The notes: generated by a model from the letters alone, not told the origin. A DNA stretch of 57,474 bases from Verrucomicrobiaceae bacterium (GCA_947466075.1 CANIBP010000043.1:1-57474), one strand, 5' to 3'; positions 35,301 through 44,103 are shown, counted from the stretch's first letter. Numbers and translations: made by a program.

Positions 35301-36298
35301 TTGATGCGGTCGATGGTAATGATTTTCGTGCCGTTCGCCATGTAGCCCATATCACCGGCCAAGGTCATCTGCGTGCCGGCGAACCAGCCGAAGCCGGATT
35401 TTTGCTTCTCTTGGTCGAGCGCGAGAATGTGATGCTCACCCACGGCGTAGATTTGATCGTCCGCGAGGAATGCTTGCGAGCCACCGATCTGCCCGCCCGC
35501 GTCGCCGCGCCAGCCCGGCTCCGGTTTTGATAGAAACTCACCCGTTTTGCGATCAAACGAGGCTGCGAGTGAACGACCTGAAGGCACGAAGAGCACGTCC
35601 TTCGTTGCGAGAATGTAGCCTTGTGGCGAGAGATCATTACGGCCCGCGTCCTTCTCGCTGATCGAATCATTCTTCCAAATGACTTTTCCTGTGTCGGCTG
35701 CGACCGCGTAGATGAAGACTTTCTCATGCGGAAACACGCCCGCGCCGAAATACGCAATGCCATCCTCGACCAGCAAGCCCGTGCGCACCGGCCAGCGCGA
35801 GATCATGCGGCCACGTGCGAGGATGCGCTCGTCATGCGGCCCTGCACGCAGCTTCCACACGAGTTTGCCCGTCTTGGCATCGAGGCAGTAGGCGTAGCCA
35901 TCATCGGAGCCGACATAGACTTTTCCATTGGCGATGGTTGGAGCCAGACGCACCGGTGCATTCGTGAAAAACGACCACTTATCCAAGCCGGTGGCTAGAT
36001 CTCGGCAGATCACGCGTCCATCGACCGAGGAACCGAAAAATACCTTCCCATCGCTGATGGCGACATGGAACACGTCATCAAAGCGGATGCGGTTCAAGGT
36101 TACATGACCTTCAAAGACGCGCCCATCCTCACCTGCCCAGGCCATCTTCGGTGCGGTCGGTGATTCAAATGTCCATTCGGCTTGCAGCGGCAGTTTCAGC
36201 TCCTCCTTCGTGGCGCCGACGCGTGAGGCATCGTGCAGGTAGGTGGGCCAGTCGGCACGGGCGGTGGCAAGAACGAGAAGGAACAGAAGCGGGCGCAT
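32312..36298 (-). CDS. Giant secreted PQQ-type beta-propeller protein with embedded methyltransferase-like fold
   Basis: A 1328-residue protein with a signal peptide (MRPLLFLLVLATARA). A first PQQ/quinoprotein propeller spans about 40-340 and resumes at 425-500 (KVYVGSDDGYAYCLDAKTGKLVWKL; GEVIAIDAETGKPAWKA). An Ala/Lys-rich coiled coil lies near 340-420. Residues about 515-640 look like a Rossmann SAM-methyltransferase (GFCIVLGNDKGQLAYELAK, LIIFGVDADEKKVAAARREL, NLIVSDS), but the glycine motif reads LGNDKG, so catalysis is doubtful. A second propeller fills about 690-1200, and a malectin-like beta-sandwich ends the protein (TYTVKLMFAALDGDKPGKRVFDVKLG). The role is unknown, likely in the cell envelope. 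Confidence 0.8.
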   Translation of the reverse strand: MRPLLFLLVLATARADWPTYLHDASRVGATKEELKLPLQAEWTFESPTAPKMAWAGEDGRVFEGHVTLNRIRFDDVFHVAISDGKVFFGSSVDGRVICRDLATGLDKWSFFTNAPVRLAPTIANGKVYVGSDDGYAYCLDAKTGKLVWKLRAGPHDERILARGRMISRWPVRTGLLVEDGIAYFGAGVFPHEKVFIYAVAADTGKVIWKNDSISEKDAGRNDLSPQGYILATKDVLFVPSGRSLAASFDRKTGEFLSKPEPGWRGDAGGQIGGSQAFLADDQIYAVGEHHILALDQEKQKSGFGWFAGTQMTLAGDMGYMANGTKIITIDRIKHAEGTRIRHAHEMAIAKISADLKKHPALAEAKKFQAAEAATRKVKDDPAAFAKAQAELAAVAAKYEPLRIAYKAKQDEIAKHKTDLATAADVGVKWTLESQHESALIVAGKTVIAGGKGEVIAIDAETGKPAWKAAVDGEARGLAVSDGHLVASTTTGRVYVFGEKAAESIAVKKANDFPSDAAHAKAAEAILKQTGITKGFCIVLGNDKGQLAYELAKRSELIIFGVDADEKKVAAARRELLATGLYGPRITVDHLDLAVMPYSSYCANLIVSDSAEPVGAPSDVARHLKPIGGKFCFKTTPKTDAWLAETKLSEEKAKITNADGWSILTRATLPGASSWSHQYGNAANTSSTDDRRIKGGLSVLWYGDPGPGQVVNRHDGAVGPLSTNGRLFVQGEDSVLAYDAYNGQFLWETKNPGAMRIGVYNAREPGNMAASDDYLFMLMEEDCIQFDAATGKVVRILTIPGAGTKKDLQWGYIAYHDGLLYGTETERVEKAAEVARRGKSGSISTDKIFAFDVKTGALKWTHQGKHISHVSIAIGDGRLFFIDASLTPEQRALMLAQDKTDLAKLTGKERELAEDRVKNNDLRMAVALDAVTGQQQWAKPVDVTDCSEIGIGGGALTLMYHNGHLVLGGANANGHYWEQFLSGEFKRRRLVVLDANKGDKLWAKDANYRHRPVVIDNEIIAEPWSYDLYTGAQKTRKHPITGEESAWMFARPGHHCGAISATPNMMFFRSKFTAFYDRDSDSGTEHFAGHRLGCWINTIPANGLVMIPEASAGCVCLFSIASTVVFEPREDRMNWGVYSADGASLPVQHMALNLGAPGDRRDAHGKLWLGYPRPSSRAGIDLPLDFKPQYTSKTGGAYSYNEDSHPVTGHDTPWIFTSGLRGVTKLDIPVLAKGQPPATYTVKLMFAALDGDKPGKRVFDVKLGDKVVFKSFDPTTRKGAVVEEFANIPATENLVVELIPANPSVEPILNGLEILRTNAKEITGGVAER

Positions 36299-36362
36299 GG
36301 TCGAACTAAAACGCATGCATGATGGCGAATTCATCGGAAGAGAGACGTATTGTGCCGGACCC

Positions 36363-37313
36363 ATGCCGCATCGCCTCATCGCATTTTTCATTCTCACCGC
36401 CACGTCCGCCTTTGCGTGCTCGGTGCCGGTGTTTCGCTATGCGTTGGAGCATTGGGCGGCGGATCCGTATCGTGTGACGGTGCCGCATGGCGCAAAGCTG
36501 GATGGCAATTTCAAAGTGACGAACGCAGATGTGCCGAAAATCGAGCTGCGTCAGCCAGTGATGATGCGAAACGATGCGGTGATCTGGTCAGCGGACTTCA
36601 ATGAGGCGAATGTGAAGGCGTTGCTCGATTCGCCAGCACGTCAGCAGATCGCGGAACGGCTGGGGGCAGGGGAGAGCGCTGTTTGGGTGCTGTTGGAAAG
36701 CGGCGATGCCGCAAAGGACGCTGCGGCTGCCAAATTTCTCGATGAACGACTCGAATATCTTTCAGGCGTGATGGAACTGCCGAAACTAGACCAGCAGGAC
36801 ATCAAGAACGGCCTCGTTTCAGTGCCTGGTGATGGTTTGCGGTTGGAGTTTTCGACGTTGCGGTTGAAACGTGATGATGAGGCTGAAAGCGCCTTCATCG
36901 CGATGTTGCTGGCGAGTGAGCCGGACTTGCGTGGATTGAATGAGCCCATTGCGTTCCCGATTTTCGGCCAAGGCAGGGTGCTTTATGCGCTCGTGGGCAA
37001 AGGCATTCGCGTGGAGACGGTGGACCGTGCGGCGCAGTTCCTCATCGGCTCATGCTCATGTCAGGTGAAGGAGCAGAATCCAGGTGTTGATCTCGTGATG
37101 GCGGTGGATTGGAAGAAAATGGTCAAGGATCAGGCGATGCCGGGCCAGCAACTGCCGGAACTCACTCAAATCGCCGATCTGCTGCCGCAAACGGTGAAGA
37201 TCGAGGGCAAAGTGGAATCAAAAGCTGCCGTCGCATCTGCATGGCTCGATTGGCGCATCGGCCTGGGATTGATCGCGCTACTCGTCGCGATCAGGATGCT
37301 GATGAAGCGTTGA
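36363..37313 (+). CDS. Exported protein of unknown function with C-terminal membrane anchor
   Basis: A 316-residue protein with a signal peptide (MPHRLIAFFILTATSAFAC) directly followed by SVPVFRYALEHWAADPYRV, and a C-terminal hydrophobic helix ending in KR (WRIGLGLIALLVAIRMLMKR). A CxC pair occurs in LIGSCSCQVKEQNPG. This pattern suggests a periplasmic domain tethered at its end. I do not recognise a named family. The gene is divergent from the PQQ giant (64 bases between starts) and its 3' end overlaps the convergent small gene by 23 bases. Confidence 0.65.
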   Translation: MPHRLIAFFILTATSAFACSVPVFRYALEHWAADPYRVTVPHGAKLDGNFKVTNADVPKIELRQPVMMRNDAVIWSADFNEANVKALLDSPARQQIAERLGAGESAVWVLLESGDAAKDAAAAKFLDERLEYLSGVMELPKLDQQDIKNGLVSVPGDGLRLEFSTLRLKRDDEAESAFIAMLLASEPDLRGLNEPIAFPIFGQGRVLYALVGKGIRVETVDRAAQFLIGSCSCQVKEQNPGVDLVMAVDWKKMVKDQAMPGQQLPELTQIADLLPQTVKIEGKVESKAAVASAWLDWRIGLGLIALLVAIRMLMKR

Positions 37314-37680
37314 GGTCGAGGCCCATCTTTTTGAGTTCCCATTCCTGGGCGGCCCAAGCAATAGCGGCGGGTTCGCCGACGGGCTTTTCGGCGGTGAAGA
37401 TGCCCACAGAGATTGGGCGAATGCGGCGGTGCGTGGCGTGTTTGTCCACAAGCGGCATGCCCTGCGTTTTCGGCGAAGGATTCTGCGCGTCTTTCTCCTC
37501 CTGCTGCCATTGGGTCGCAAGCTGGTGCAACGCCACAATGCGATACCAGTGCCATGGCTGCTCGCAGCGGATGTTCTCGCGGCACCAGGTCCAGTTGGCG
37601 AAGCGTTCCAGATCGGCGGGGCGGATGAGGAAGCAGCGCACGCATTTGCGGCGCACGACCTGACGGTCCTCACAGGTCAT
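37291..37680 (-). CDS. Cysteine-containing small protein of unknown function
   Basis: A 129-residue protein beginning MTCEDRQVVRRKCVRCFLIRPADLERF. It has four early cysteines (C, CVRC, then WCRENIRC), which might bind a metal, and a basic middle part (HATHRRIRPISVG). No family was recognised. It starts 16 bases after the stop of the upstream gene at 37697 and reads in a different frame. The reading frame stays open further upstream across that stop, so a frameshifted single gene cannot be excluded. Confidence 0.45.
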   Translation of the reverse strand: MTCEDRQVVRRKCVRCFLIRPADLERFANWTWCRENIRCEQPWHWYRIVALHQLATQWQQEEKDAQNPSPKTQGMPLVDKHATHRRIRPISVGIFTAEKPVGEPAAIAWAAQEWELKKMGLDLNASSAS

Positions 37681-37696
37681 GGCAAAGAGCCACGTT

Positions 37697-38161
37697 TCAC
37701 GTGGGAAGGGCGAGATGGCCGGCGATGTGATTGAAGGCGTCGTTGAGCACTTCAAAACCCAGCAGACCTTCGGTGCGTAGCACGGGATTGCGCAGGCTGG
37801 TGTAGTCGGCCATTTCGCGCACGATTTTGCGCGCGGCGGGATTGTCGTAGAGATCGTTCACCGTGGTGGACGAGGTCAGATTGCGGAACAGCAGCACGAA
37901 GTCGCCCGTGCCCGGCACTGTAGAGAGAAAATGCGCCTGAAACAGCACGTCATCCGAGTCACCACGGCGCAGGCGGTCGAGCGCCTTCAAGTGACGACGG
38001 AACAACAAAAACCAACTGGCGAAGAAGCCGAGCAGGAAGCCGATGAACTTGCCGGTGATCTCCGGCAGCACGCGCTGCCATTCCATGGTGCGGAACCAGT
38101 CCGCCACCATCTGCGCGTTCAAACTGCTGACCCATTGGATGAATTGATCGTAGAGATTCAT
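37697..38161 (-). CDS. Small membrane protein of unknown function
   Basis: A 154-residue protein with one clear membrane segment (GKFIGFLLGFFASWFLLF) preceded by an amphipathic N-terminus. A soluble part follows (DDVLFQAHFLSTVPGTGDFVLLFRNLTSSTTVNDLYDN). No family was recognised. It is first in a two-gene minus-strand set with the 129-residue protein at 37291. Confidence 0.5.
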   Translation of the reverse strand: MNLYDQFIQWVSSLNAQMVADWFRTMEWQRVLPEITGKFIGFLLGFFASWFLLFRRHLKALDRLRRGDSDDVLFQAHFLSTVPGTGDFVLLFRNLTSSTTVNDLYDNPAARKIVREMADYTSLRNPVLRTEGLLGFEVLNDAFNHIAGHLALPT

Positions 38162-38323
38162 GGACGGTGTAGGAATCGAAGACGGCGGAGGCTAGAGGTA
38201 AAAAATGGGAGCGCAAGACGTGAGTCGTGTGAGAAAATCAGGCGCACGCTGATGGTCAGGAAATCGAAATGACCGACGGCAAAAGCATGGACGCCGTGAT
38301 GGGCGCAGCTATCCTGCCACCAC

Positions 38324-39067
38324 ATGCGAAACACGATTTTATTTTTGATGGTGCTGCTTGGGGCCGCGTTGGTCAGCACCGGTCAGGCTCAGGAGAAGAA
38401 GCTAACGGCCAAAGAAGCGGAGATGCTCTATGACAAAGCAGATCAAGCTTTGAACGCGGCCTGGGCGGTAGCAAAGAAGGCGTTGCCGGAACCGGACTTC
38501 AACAAGCTGAAGGAAGATCAGCGTCTGTGGGTGGAGTATCGCGATGGTCTGGCACGTTCGCCGCTGTACACGGGTGCTGAAGGCCAGGATGAGTTGTCGC
38601 TCGATGCGCCCGAGTATCTCGAAGCTGCCGCTGGTTTGTCTGACATGCGCACGACCTGGCTCAAGGGCCTCGTGCGCGAATCAACGGATGAAACGCTCAG
38701 CGGCGTGTGGACGGACAGCTACGGCGGCCACATTGAGATCGTGGAGCGCGAAGGGCATCTGCATTTCGTCATCGAGTGCGTGCGTGGTCCAACTTCGCAT
38801 GTCGGCGGTCTGGCGGGCATCGCGGTCTGGAATCAGTCGATCGGCTGGTTCAGCGACAAAGGCCGGGACAAAGAGAAAACCGATGAAACCAACCTCAGCT
38901 TCATCCTGCGTGACAAACGTCTCGAAATCATCGGCGCCAACACCGGTTGCTACCACGGCGCACGGGCCTACTTTGACGGTGAATACGTTCGAGTGCAGCC
39001 GCTGAATGCCAAAGCGCAGGCGAAGGTCGTGAAGGCTGCCAAAGCGGGCGAGGTGCCAGAAGAATGA
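38324..39067 (+). CDS. Secreted LprI/DUF1311-type protein
   Basis: A 247-residue exported protein with a signal peptide (MRNTILFLMVLLGAALVSTGQAQ). Residues about 25-120 fit the LprI/DUF1311 pattern (LYDKADQALNAAWAVAKKALPEPDFNKLKEDQRLWVEYRD), best known from lysozyme-inhibitor-like lipoproteins, but the cysteines typical of that family are not seen. The C-terminal half (LSGVWTDSYGGHIEIVEREGHLHFVIECVRGPTSHVGGLAG) is a beta-rich domain often found beside it. The role is probably envelope-associated; the inhibitor function is not shown. Confidence 0.7.
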   Translation: MRNTILFLMVLLGAALVSTGQAQEKKLTAKEAEMLYDKADQALNAAWAVAKKALPEPDFNKLKEDQRLWVEYRDGLARSPLYTGAEGQDELSLDAPEYLEAAAGLSDMRTTWLKGLVRESTDETLSGVWTDSYGGHIEIVEREGHLHFVIECVRGPTSHVGGLAGIAVWNQSIGWFSDKGRDKEKTDETNLSFILRDKRLEIIGANTGCYHGARAYFDGEYVRVQPLNAKAQAKVVKAAKAGEVPEE

Positions 39068-39099
39068 TGCGAAAGGCTGCAAACACGCTTCTTTGACCT

Positions 39100-39363
39100 A
39101 TGCATGCCGCCGGCCCCAAAAACCCTCTTCATGGCATCACGCTGCAGGTGATGGTCACGCAACTCGTTGATCACTACGGTTGGGAGATGCTTGGTCGCAT
39201 GATCCCGATCAACTGCTTCAACTGGCAGCCGAGCATCAAATCCAGCCTCGTCTTTCTGCGCCGCACGCCATGGGCGCGTGACAAAGTGGAAGCGCTGTAT
39301 CTCGATTCCTTGCCGGATATGCAGCCGAAAGCGGAAGGTGAAGCGGACCCGCCGCAGCCTTAA
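39100..39363 (+). CDS. VF530-family (DUF2132) DNA-binding protein
   Basis: An 87-residue protein matching the VF530 family almost throughout: NPLHGITLQVMVTQLVDHYGWEMLGRMIPINCF, then PSIKSSLVFLRRTPWARDKVEALYL. Family members are small proteins reported to bind DNA. The C-terminal ~15 residues are an acidic/proline tail. The stop overlaps the convergent gene's stop by four bases. Confidence 0.92.
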   Translation: MHAAGPKNPLHGITLQVMVTQLVDHYGWEMLGRMIPINCFNWQPSIKSSLVFLRRTPWARDKVEALYLDSLPDMQPKAEGEADPPQP

Positions 39364-40037
39364 TTTTTTCGATCCGCAACGAAGATCGTGTGCGAGCGAC
39401 GTTTCGCCTGCGCATAGGCCTTTGCCGCCACGGTTTCGACCTTAAAGCCCGCTTTGCCGAGTCGTTTCGCGAAAGCATGATCGGTGCTGGCCGACCAGAA
39501 GGTCACTCGGCCGCCAGGCTTGAGTGCACGCGTGATGGCATCAAAGCCTTGGGCTTGATACAGCCGTGCATTGCCATCCTGCACCATCGCAATGGGGCCG
39601 TTGTCCACATCCAGCAGGATCGCATCGTAATGCGCTGCTGGCGCACGCGAGATGACTTGGAACACATCCTCGACGAACACTTCGACGCGTGAATCCGCTA
39701 GCAGCAGACCGTTCACCGCACTCAGAAACTCGCGATTCCACGTCACCACTTCCGGTAGCAGCTCAGCCACTTGCACACAGGCAGCCGCACCCACGAGTTC
39801 GAGCACACGCCTCAGCGTGAAGCCAAAGCCTAGGCCACCGATGAGCACACGTGTGTCTGCTTTGTTACACAAACGCTCACAGGCAAGCTGCGCCAGCACC
39901 TTCTCCGACTCCGAGGCATTCGTTCCCATGAGCGGCTGCCGGTTCACGCGCAGGTAGAAGTGCGTGTCATGCGCATGCAGGGTCAGTTCCGCGCCCTCGG
40001 GGGTGAGTGCCTGGGCGAGCTGGAGGAAGGGTTTCAT
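39360..40037 (-). CDS. Spermidine-synthase-like methyltransferase-fold protein
   Basis: A 225-residue Rossmann protein of the spermine/spermidine synthase superfamily. It has VLIGGLGFGFTLRRVLE (motif I), VQVAELLPEVVTWNREFL (motif II, acidic residue), RVEVFVEDVFQVI and YDAILLDVDNGPIAMVQDG (motif IV). It lacks the N-terminal tetramerisation region of true SpeE and has the acidic DVDNGP, so it resembles SpeE-like proteins of unknown substrate. It is convergent with the VF530 gene. Confidence 0.8.
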   Translation of the reverse strand: MKPFLQLAQALTPEGAELTLHAHDTHFYLRVNRQPLMGTNASESEKVLAQLACERLCNKADTRVLIGGLGFGFTLRRVLELVGAAACVQVAELLPEVVTWNREFLSAVNGLLLADSRVEVFVEDVFQVISRAPAAHYDAILLDVDNGPIAMVQDGNARLYQAQGFDAITRALKPGGRVTFWSASTDHAFAKRLGKAGFKVETVAAKAYAQAKRRSHTIFVADRKN

Positions 40038-40143
40038 GAGCGGCGGGCATAGGAGCGTGCCGCCGCCGCTCTACAAGATGGAAAGCGCTGATACTCCACT
40101 CCACGGTTGCAGCCGTCGCTGGTCTCGCTGAGATAGCGGCAGC

Positions 40144-42309
40144 ATGTTTTCCAACCATAAGACTATCTCCTTCCTCGGCGCCTTGGCGTGGCTGGGCGCT
40201 GCTGGTCTTTGGGCGCAGACCGCGGCGCCTGCCCCCAACACCGACGCTAAATCTGATCTGCCGGCGTTGCAGGCAGCGGCGCGTGAGGCCGAGGCGAAAA
40301 TGCCAACGCCCGAATTAAAGCCGCAGAATTACTTCGATCTGGCACCGGCACAGCGGGATCGCTGGCAGAAATTCCTGCCGCAGACTTTGCTCAAGCTTAC
40401 CCGCCGTGATCGCTTGCAGATCGTGGTGATTGGTGACGCGATGCTCGATGGTGTGAAGACGGAGGGCGGAAACGATCCCCTGCTCAAGAGTTTTGCGGGC
40501 GTATTTGCGAAGGCGCTGGCGAATCAGTTCTATTACACCGGTGGTGTGCGAGTCGTGCGGCCAGGCACGAAACTACGCAGTCAGGAAAGCATGGTGATGG
40601 GGCCAGAGATTTTAATTCAGCCGGTGCGGACTGCCAGCATCGTCTCAGCCGCTTCAGCGCTGGCAACGGTGGGCTTTCAAGGTCGGCCGGATTTCGTGCT
40701 CTTGGCGCATGGCTTAGAAGATAGTATGGCCGGAACCACAACGGCGGACATTGCCGCTGCTATGCGCAGCATTTTGGACACGGCCCGCACCCACAAGCTC
40801 GAAGTCATCGTGGCAGGACCGATTCCGCAGGCGGCGGACCCCGAGGAGACGAGTTTGGCAATCACTCGTGGTGCAGGCAGTGTGATGCGTGAATTTTGCG
40901 AGTCGGAGAAGATATTGTTTTCAGATCTCGGCGATTTATCGAGGCTGGTCACCTCACCAGCGGGAACAGATGAGGCCTATCTGCAGTTTCCAGCGCTGGT
41001 GCAGCAGTATCAAAGCAGGTTAAACGTCGCTGCTGCCGGCGCGGTGGCGACACCGACAACGGAGATGCACTCGGCGATGGGCCGTATTCTGTTTGAAGAT
41101 GTGATGAATGGAGCACCCGCGGTTGCTTGGAAACTCAGTGACGCGAACGCGACGCTCGAAGGACAGGGGAAGTTGAATCTCGAATTCCAAATCGCTAATA
41201 CCTCGCCTGAGTCCATGCGTTTGACCGTGCTACCGTTGGTGCCGCTCGGATTGAAGCTCAAAGACACGAATCCCGAACTCACGCTCGCTGCTGGTGCGAA
41301 GCAGGCCGTGAAAGTGAGCTACACAATCACCAACACGCTCCAACTGCCGTTGAACGATAGTAAAATGCGGCTGCCGGTGCTGGTGATCGCGGGCAAAAAA
41401 TCGCGCATTGCCGATCTCGTGGTGGCGCTGCGTCCGTTTAGTCTCACTTGGAATTCGCGGGTTGGATTCAATCAGGAGACAGAATTTAATCCTGAACTCG
41501 AAATTGAAAATAGCACGGGAGCAAAACTTTCGGCTACGTGGGAATCGAGTTGGGCTGGCAAAAAGCAAGACGGTAAAGTCACGCTGGATGCGAATGACTC
41601 TGAGGCCCTCAAATTCGCACTTGCGCTGCCTGCGGATGACAAAGCGCCGTTTCGTCAACGCATGCCGCTGAATTTTGCCGTGTCCTCCAACGGTGTGCGA
41701 CAGATGTTTGATCGTTACATCGAGATCACCCGCAACTTCGGCCTCAAGGAAGCCGTGCCCTTGAGTGCAGCAGACGGTCAGGCCAGTGCGGTAACAATGC
41801 GGACAGACGCGGACGGCATGAAGTTGTTTTTGACGCTGGATTTGACGGGTGTCGATCTCGTGGATGATGTGACAGGCAAAGCTTTCACTTGTTTGCTGAA
41901 CCTCGATGCACGCAGTTATGGTCAGCGCCTTACGGCTGGCGCGACTGCGGCGCTGCGCATCACCGGCAAAGCTGGGGACGGCGCTGCTGAGATTGCGCCA
42001 ATTGAGCCATGGGCTTTTGGCAGTGGCTATGCAGCAGAGTTTGATACCAAGGAGATTCAAGCCGTGCTCAGCAGTTCCGCTGGTGGTAGTCGCAGACTGA
42101 CGATCACTTTGCCCAAAAGTTATCTCTATCGTCACGAGTGGGCGCTACAGAATGGAAATAGTGAAATCGGTATCAATCTGCGCCTGAGTGGCGGTGGCCG
42201 TGATTATTTTCTCACTCGCAGCACACGTCAGAGCGACGATGCGGAGAGTTTGAGCGTATTGGAACTGACTGACAAACCCACCCGACGCTGGACAGTGCGC
42301 GTTGAGTAA
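40144..42309 (+). CDS. Large secreted protein with SGNH-hydrolase-like N-terminal half
   Basis: A 721-residue exported protein (signal peptide about 1-24). Residues about 85-330 follow an SGNH/GDSL layout: VVIGDAMLDGV at block I (normally GDS), FVLLAHGLEDSMAG near block III, VIVAGPIPQA, and a late HSAMGRILFEDVM. The nucleophile Ser of block I is Ala here (GDAM), so it may be inactive or a relative of acyl-transferases. The C-terminal half is beta-rich, without clear family, and ends in RRWTVRVE. It runs in the same direction as the ABC exporter, 12 bases upstream, and may share its operon. Confidence 0.6.
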   Translation: MFSNHKTISFLGALAWLGAAGLWAQTAAPAPNTDAKSDLPALQAAAREAEAKMPTPELKPQNYFDLAPAQRDRWQKFLPQTLLKLTRRDRLQIVVIGDAMLDGVKTEGGNDPLLKSFAGVFAKALANQFYYTGGVRVVRPGTKLRSQESMVMGPEILIQPVRTASIVSAASALATVGFQGRPDFVLLAHGLEDSMAGTTTADIAAAMRSILDTARTHKLEVIVAGPIPQAADPEETSLAITRGAGSVMREFCESEKILFSDLGDLSRLVTSPAGTDEAYLQFPALVQQYQSRLNVAAAGAVATPTTEMHSAMGRILFEDVMNGAPAVAWKLSDANATLEGQGKLNLEFQIANTSPESMRLTVLPLVPLGLKLKDTNPELTLAAGAKQAVKVSYTITNTLQLPLNDSKMRLPVLVIAGKKSRIADLVVALRPFSLTWNSRVGFNQETEFNPELEIENSTGAKLSATWESSWAGKKQDGKVTLDANDSEALKFALALPADDKAPFRQRMPLNFAVSSNGVRQMFDRYIEITRNFGLKEAVPLSAADGQASAVTMRTDADGMKLFLTLDLTGVDLVDDVTGKAFTCLLNLDARSYGQRLTAGATAALRITGKAGDGAAEIAPIEPWAFGSGYAAEFDTKEIQAVLSSSAGGSRRLTITLPKSYLYRHEWALQNGNSEIGINLRLSGGGRDYFLTRSTRQSDDAESLSVLELTDKPTRRWTVRVE

Positions 42310-42321
42310 AAGAAACCGAGC

Positions 42322-44103
42322 ATGGCTGAAGAACGAGCGAGCAAAAAACTGTGGGACCGCGCGGCATGGAAAGACGCGGGCTTTTTCCTGACCTACCTGC
42401 GTCCCCACTACAACGTATTCATCCCCGCACTCATCGCGCTGGCGATCACGGGAGGGATGACGATTGTGTTCATCAAGGAACTGGCTGCATTAGCCGGGAA
42501 AGGCATCGGTGGGGCCAAGGGGCCGGAATGGATGGCGGAGTTGAACCACGCGGTGTGGTTTCTCGTGGGCATCGTGGCCATTCAGGCCTTCATCGCATTC
42601 TGGCGCATCCTGCTGTTTGCCAAAGCTTCTGAGCGTGTGCTCTCTGCGCTGCGGCTCGATACCTTCAGCCGAATCATTCGTCTGCCGATGGCAACGTTGA
42701 ACCAGCGACGCGTCGGCGAGCTAGCTTCTCGACTTGCCAATGATGTCGAATCCATGCGTGAGACGCTGGTGGTGACAATTCCGATGCTGATCAGGCACAC
42801 GGTGATGCTGTCGCTCTGCCTCGTGCTCATTTTGCAGATGTCGGTGAAGCTGTCGTTGTTCATGGTCGGCACGATTCCGGTGGTGATCGTGATGATTGCC
42901 ATCTTTGGCACGCGCATTCGTAAGCTAACCAAAAAAGCACAGGACAACCTCGCGGCCTCGCAGGTCGTGGTGGATGAGAGCCTGCAAAGCATCGTGAGCG
43001 TGAAAGCCTTCCGCAACGAGGCCTATGAACTGGCCCGCTATGACAAGAATCTCGGCGAATATCTGCGCACGGTGCTCCGGGCGGCGATTCCGCGCGCATC
43101 GTTTATCGCTTTCATCATTTTCGCGTTCAGCGTGGCGCTGATTCTGGTCACTTGGTATGCGATGCGCATGCTGAACGATGGTGGCATCGGCAAAGAGGAG
43201 CTGACGCAGTTTGCAGGCCTCAGTGGCATGATCGCAGCCTCGTTCATGCAGTTCCCGGAGCTGATCACGCAACTGCAACGCTCGCTTGGAGCCACGGAAC
43301 GCGTGCGTGAGATTCTGCGCGATGAAACGGAGCCGGATGACACTGCCGGTGCCTCGAAAGTGCGCTTCCAAGGCGAGATCGAGATGCGCGGTGTCAGTTT
43401 CGCCTATCCCACGCGGCCAGAGGCCGTGGTGCTTTACGGCTTTGACCTGAAAGCGAAGGCTGGGCAGCGCATCGCGCTCGTCGGGCCGAGCGGTTCGGGC
43501 AAATCGACGAGCGTGTCGCTGCTGTTCCGCTTCTATGAGCCGACGACCGGCGAAATCCTCATCGACGGCAAACCGATCCGCGAGATGTCGCTGACCACGT
43601 TGCGTCGCAATCTGGCGCTCGTGCCGCAGGAGGTGCTCTTGTTCGGCGGCAGCATCAAAGAAAACATCGCCTACGGCAAACCGGAGGCCACCGAGGAGGA
43701 AATCATCAGCGCGGCGAAGAAGGCGAACGCGCATGAGTTCATCGTCGGACTCACGGAAGGCTATCAGACGCTCGTGGGTGATCGCGGCACGCAGCTATCC
43801 GGCGGACAGCGCCAGCGCATCGCCATCGCACGCGCCATTCTCGCCGATCCGGCCATCTTGATCCTCGACGAAGCCACCAGCAGCCTCGACGCCGAAAGCG
43901 AACGCCTCGTGCAGGACGCGCTCGACAAGCTGATGGAAAACCGCACCAGCATCATCATCGCCCATCGTTTGAGCACCGTGCGCCGCTGTGATCAAATCCT
44001 CGCCATGTCCGGCGGGGCGATCATTGAACGCGGCACGCACGATGAACTCATGGCGAAACCCGGCGGTCTGTATGGCTCGCTGGCGAAGCTGCAGTTGGAG
44101 TAG
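42322..44103 (+). CDS. MsbA-like ABC exporter (fused permease-ATPase)
   Basis: A 593-residue half-transporter. Six membrane segments in the first ~325 residues (ABC_membrane) are followed by the nucleotide-binding domain: Walker A GPSGSGKST (388-396), Q-loop PQEVLLF, signature LSGGQ (492-496), Walker B ILILDEA (512-518) and H-loop His548. It probably exports lipids or amphiphiles as a homodimer. The SGNH-like gene is 12 bases upstream; the FtsX-like gene converges with it end to end (stop at 44103, next stop at 44104). Confidence 0.92.
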   Translation: MAEERASKKLWDRAAWKDAGFFLTYLRPHYNVFIPALIALAITGGMTIVFIKELAALAGKGIGGAKGPEWMAELNHAVWFLVGIVAIQAFIAFWRILLFAKASERVLSALRLDTFSRIIRLPMATLNQRRVGELASRLANDVESMRETLVVTIPMLIRHTVMLSLCLVLILQMSVKLSLFMVGTIPVVIVMIAIFGTRIRKLTKKAQDNLAASQVVVDESLQSIVSVKAFRNEAYELARYDKNLGEYLRTVLRAAIPRASFIAFIIFAFSVALILVTWYAMRMLNDGGIGKEELTQFAGLSGMIAASFMQFPELITQLQRSLGATERVREILRDETEPDDTAGASKVRFQGEIEMRGVSFAYPTRPEAVVLYGFDLKAKAGQRIALVGPSGSGKSTSVSLLFRFYEPTTGEILIDGKPIREMSLTTLRRNLALVPQEVLLFGGSIKENIAYGKPEATEEEIISAAKKANAHEFIVGLTEGYQTLVGDRGTQLSGGQRQRIAIARAILADPAILILDEATSSLDAESERLVQDALDKLMENRTSIIIAHRLSTVRRCDQILAMSGGAIIERGTHDELMAKPGGLYGSLAKLQLE

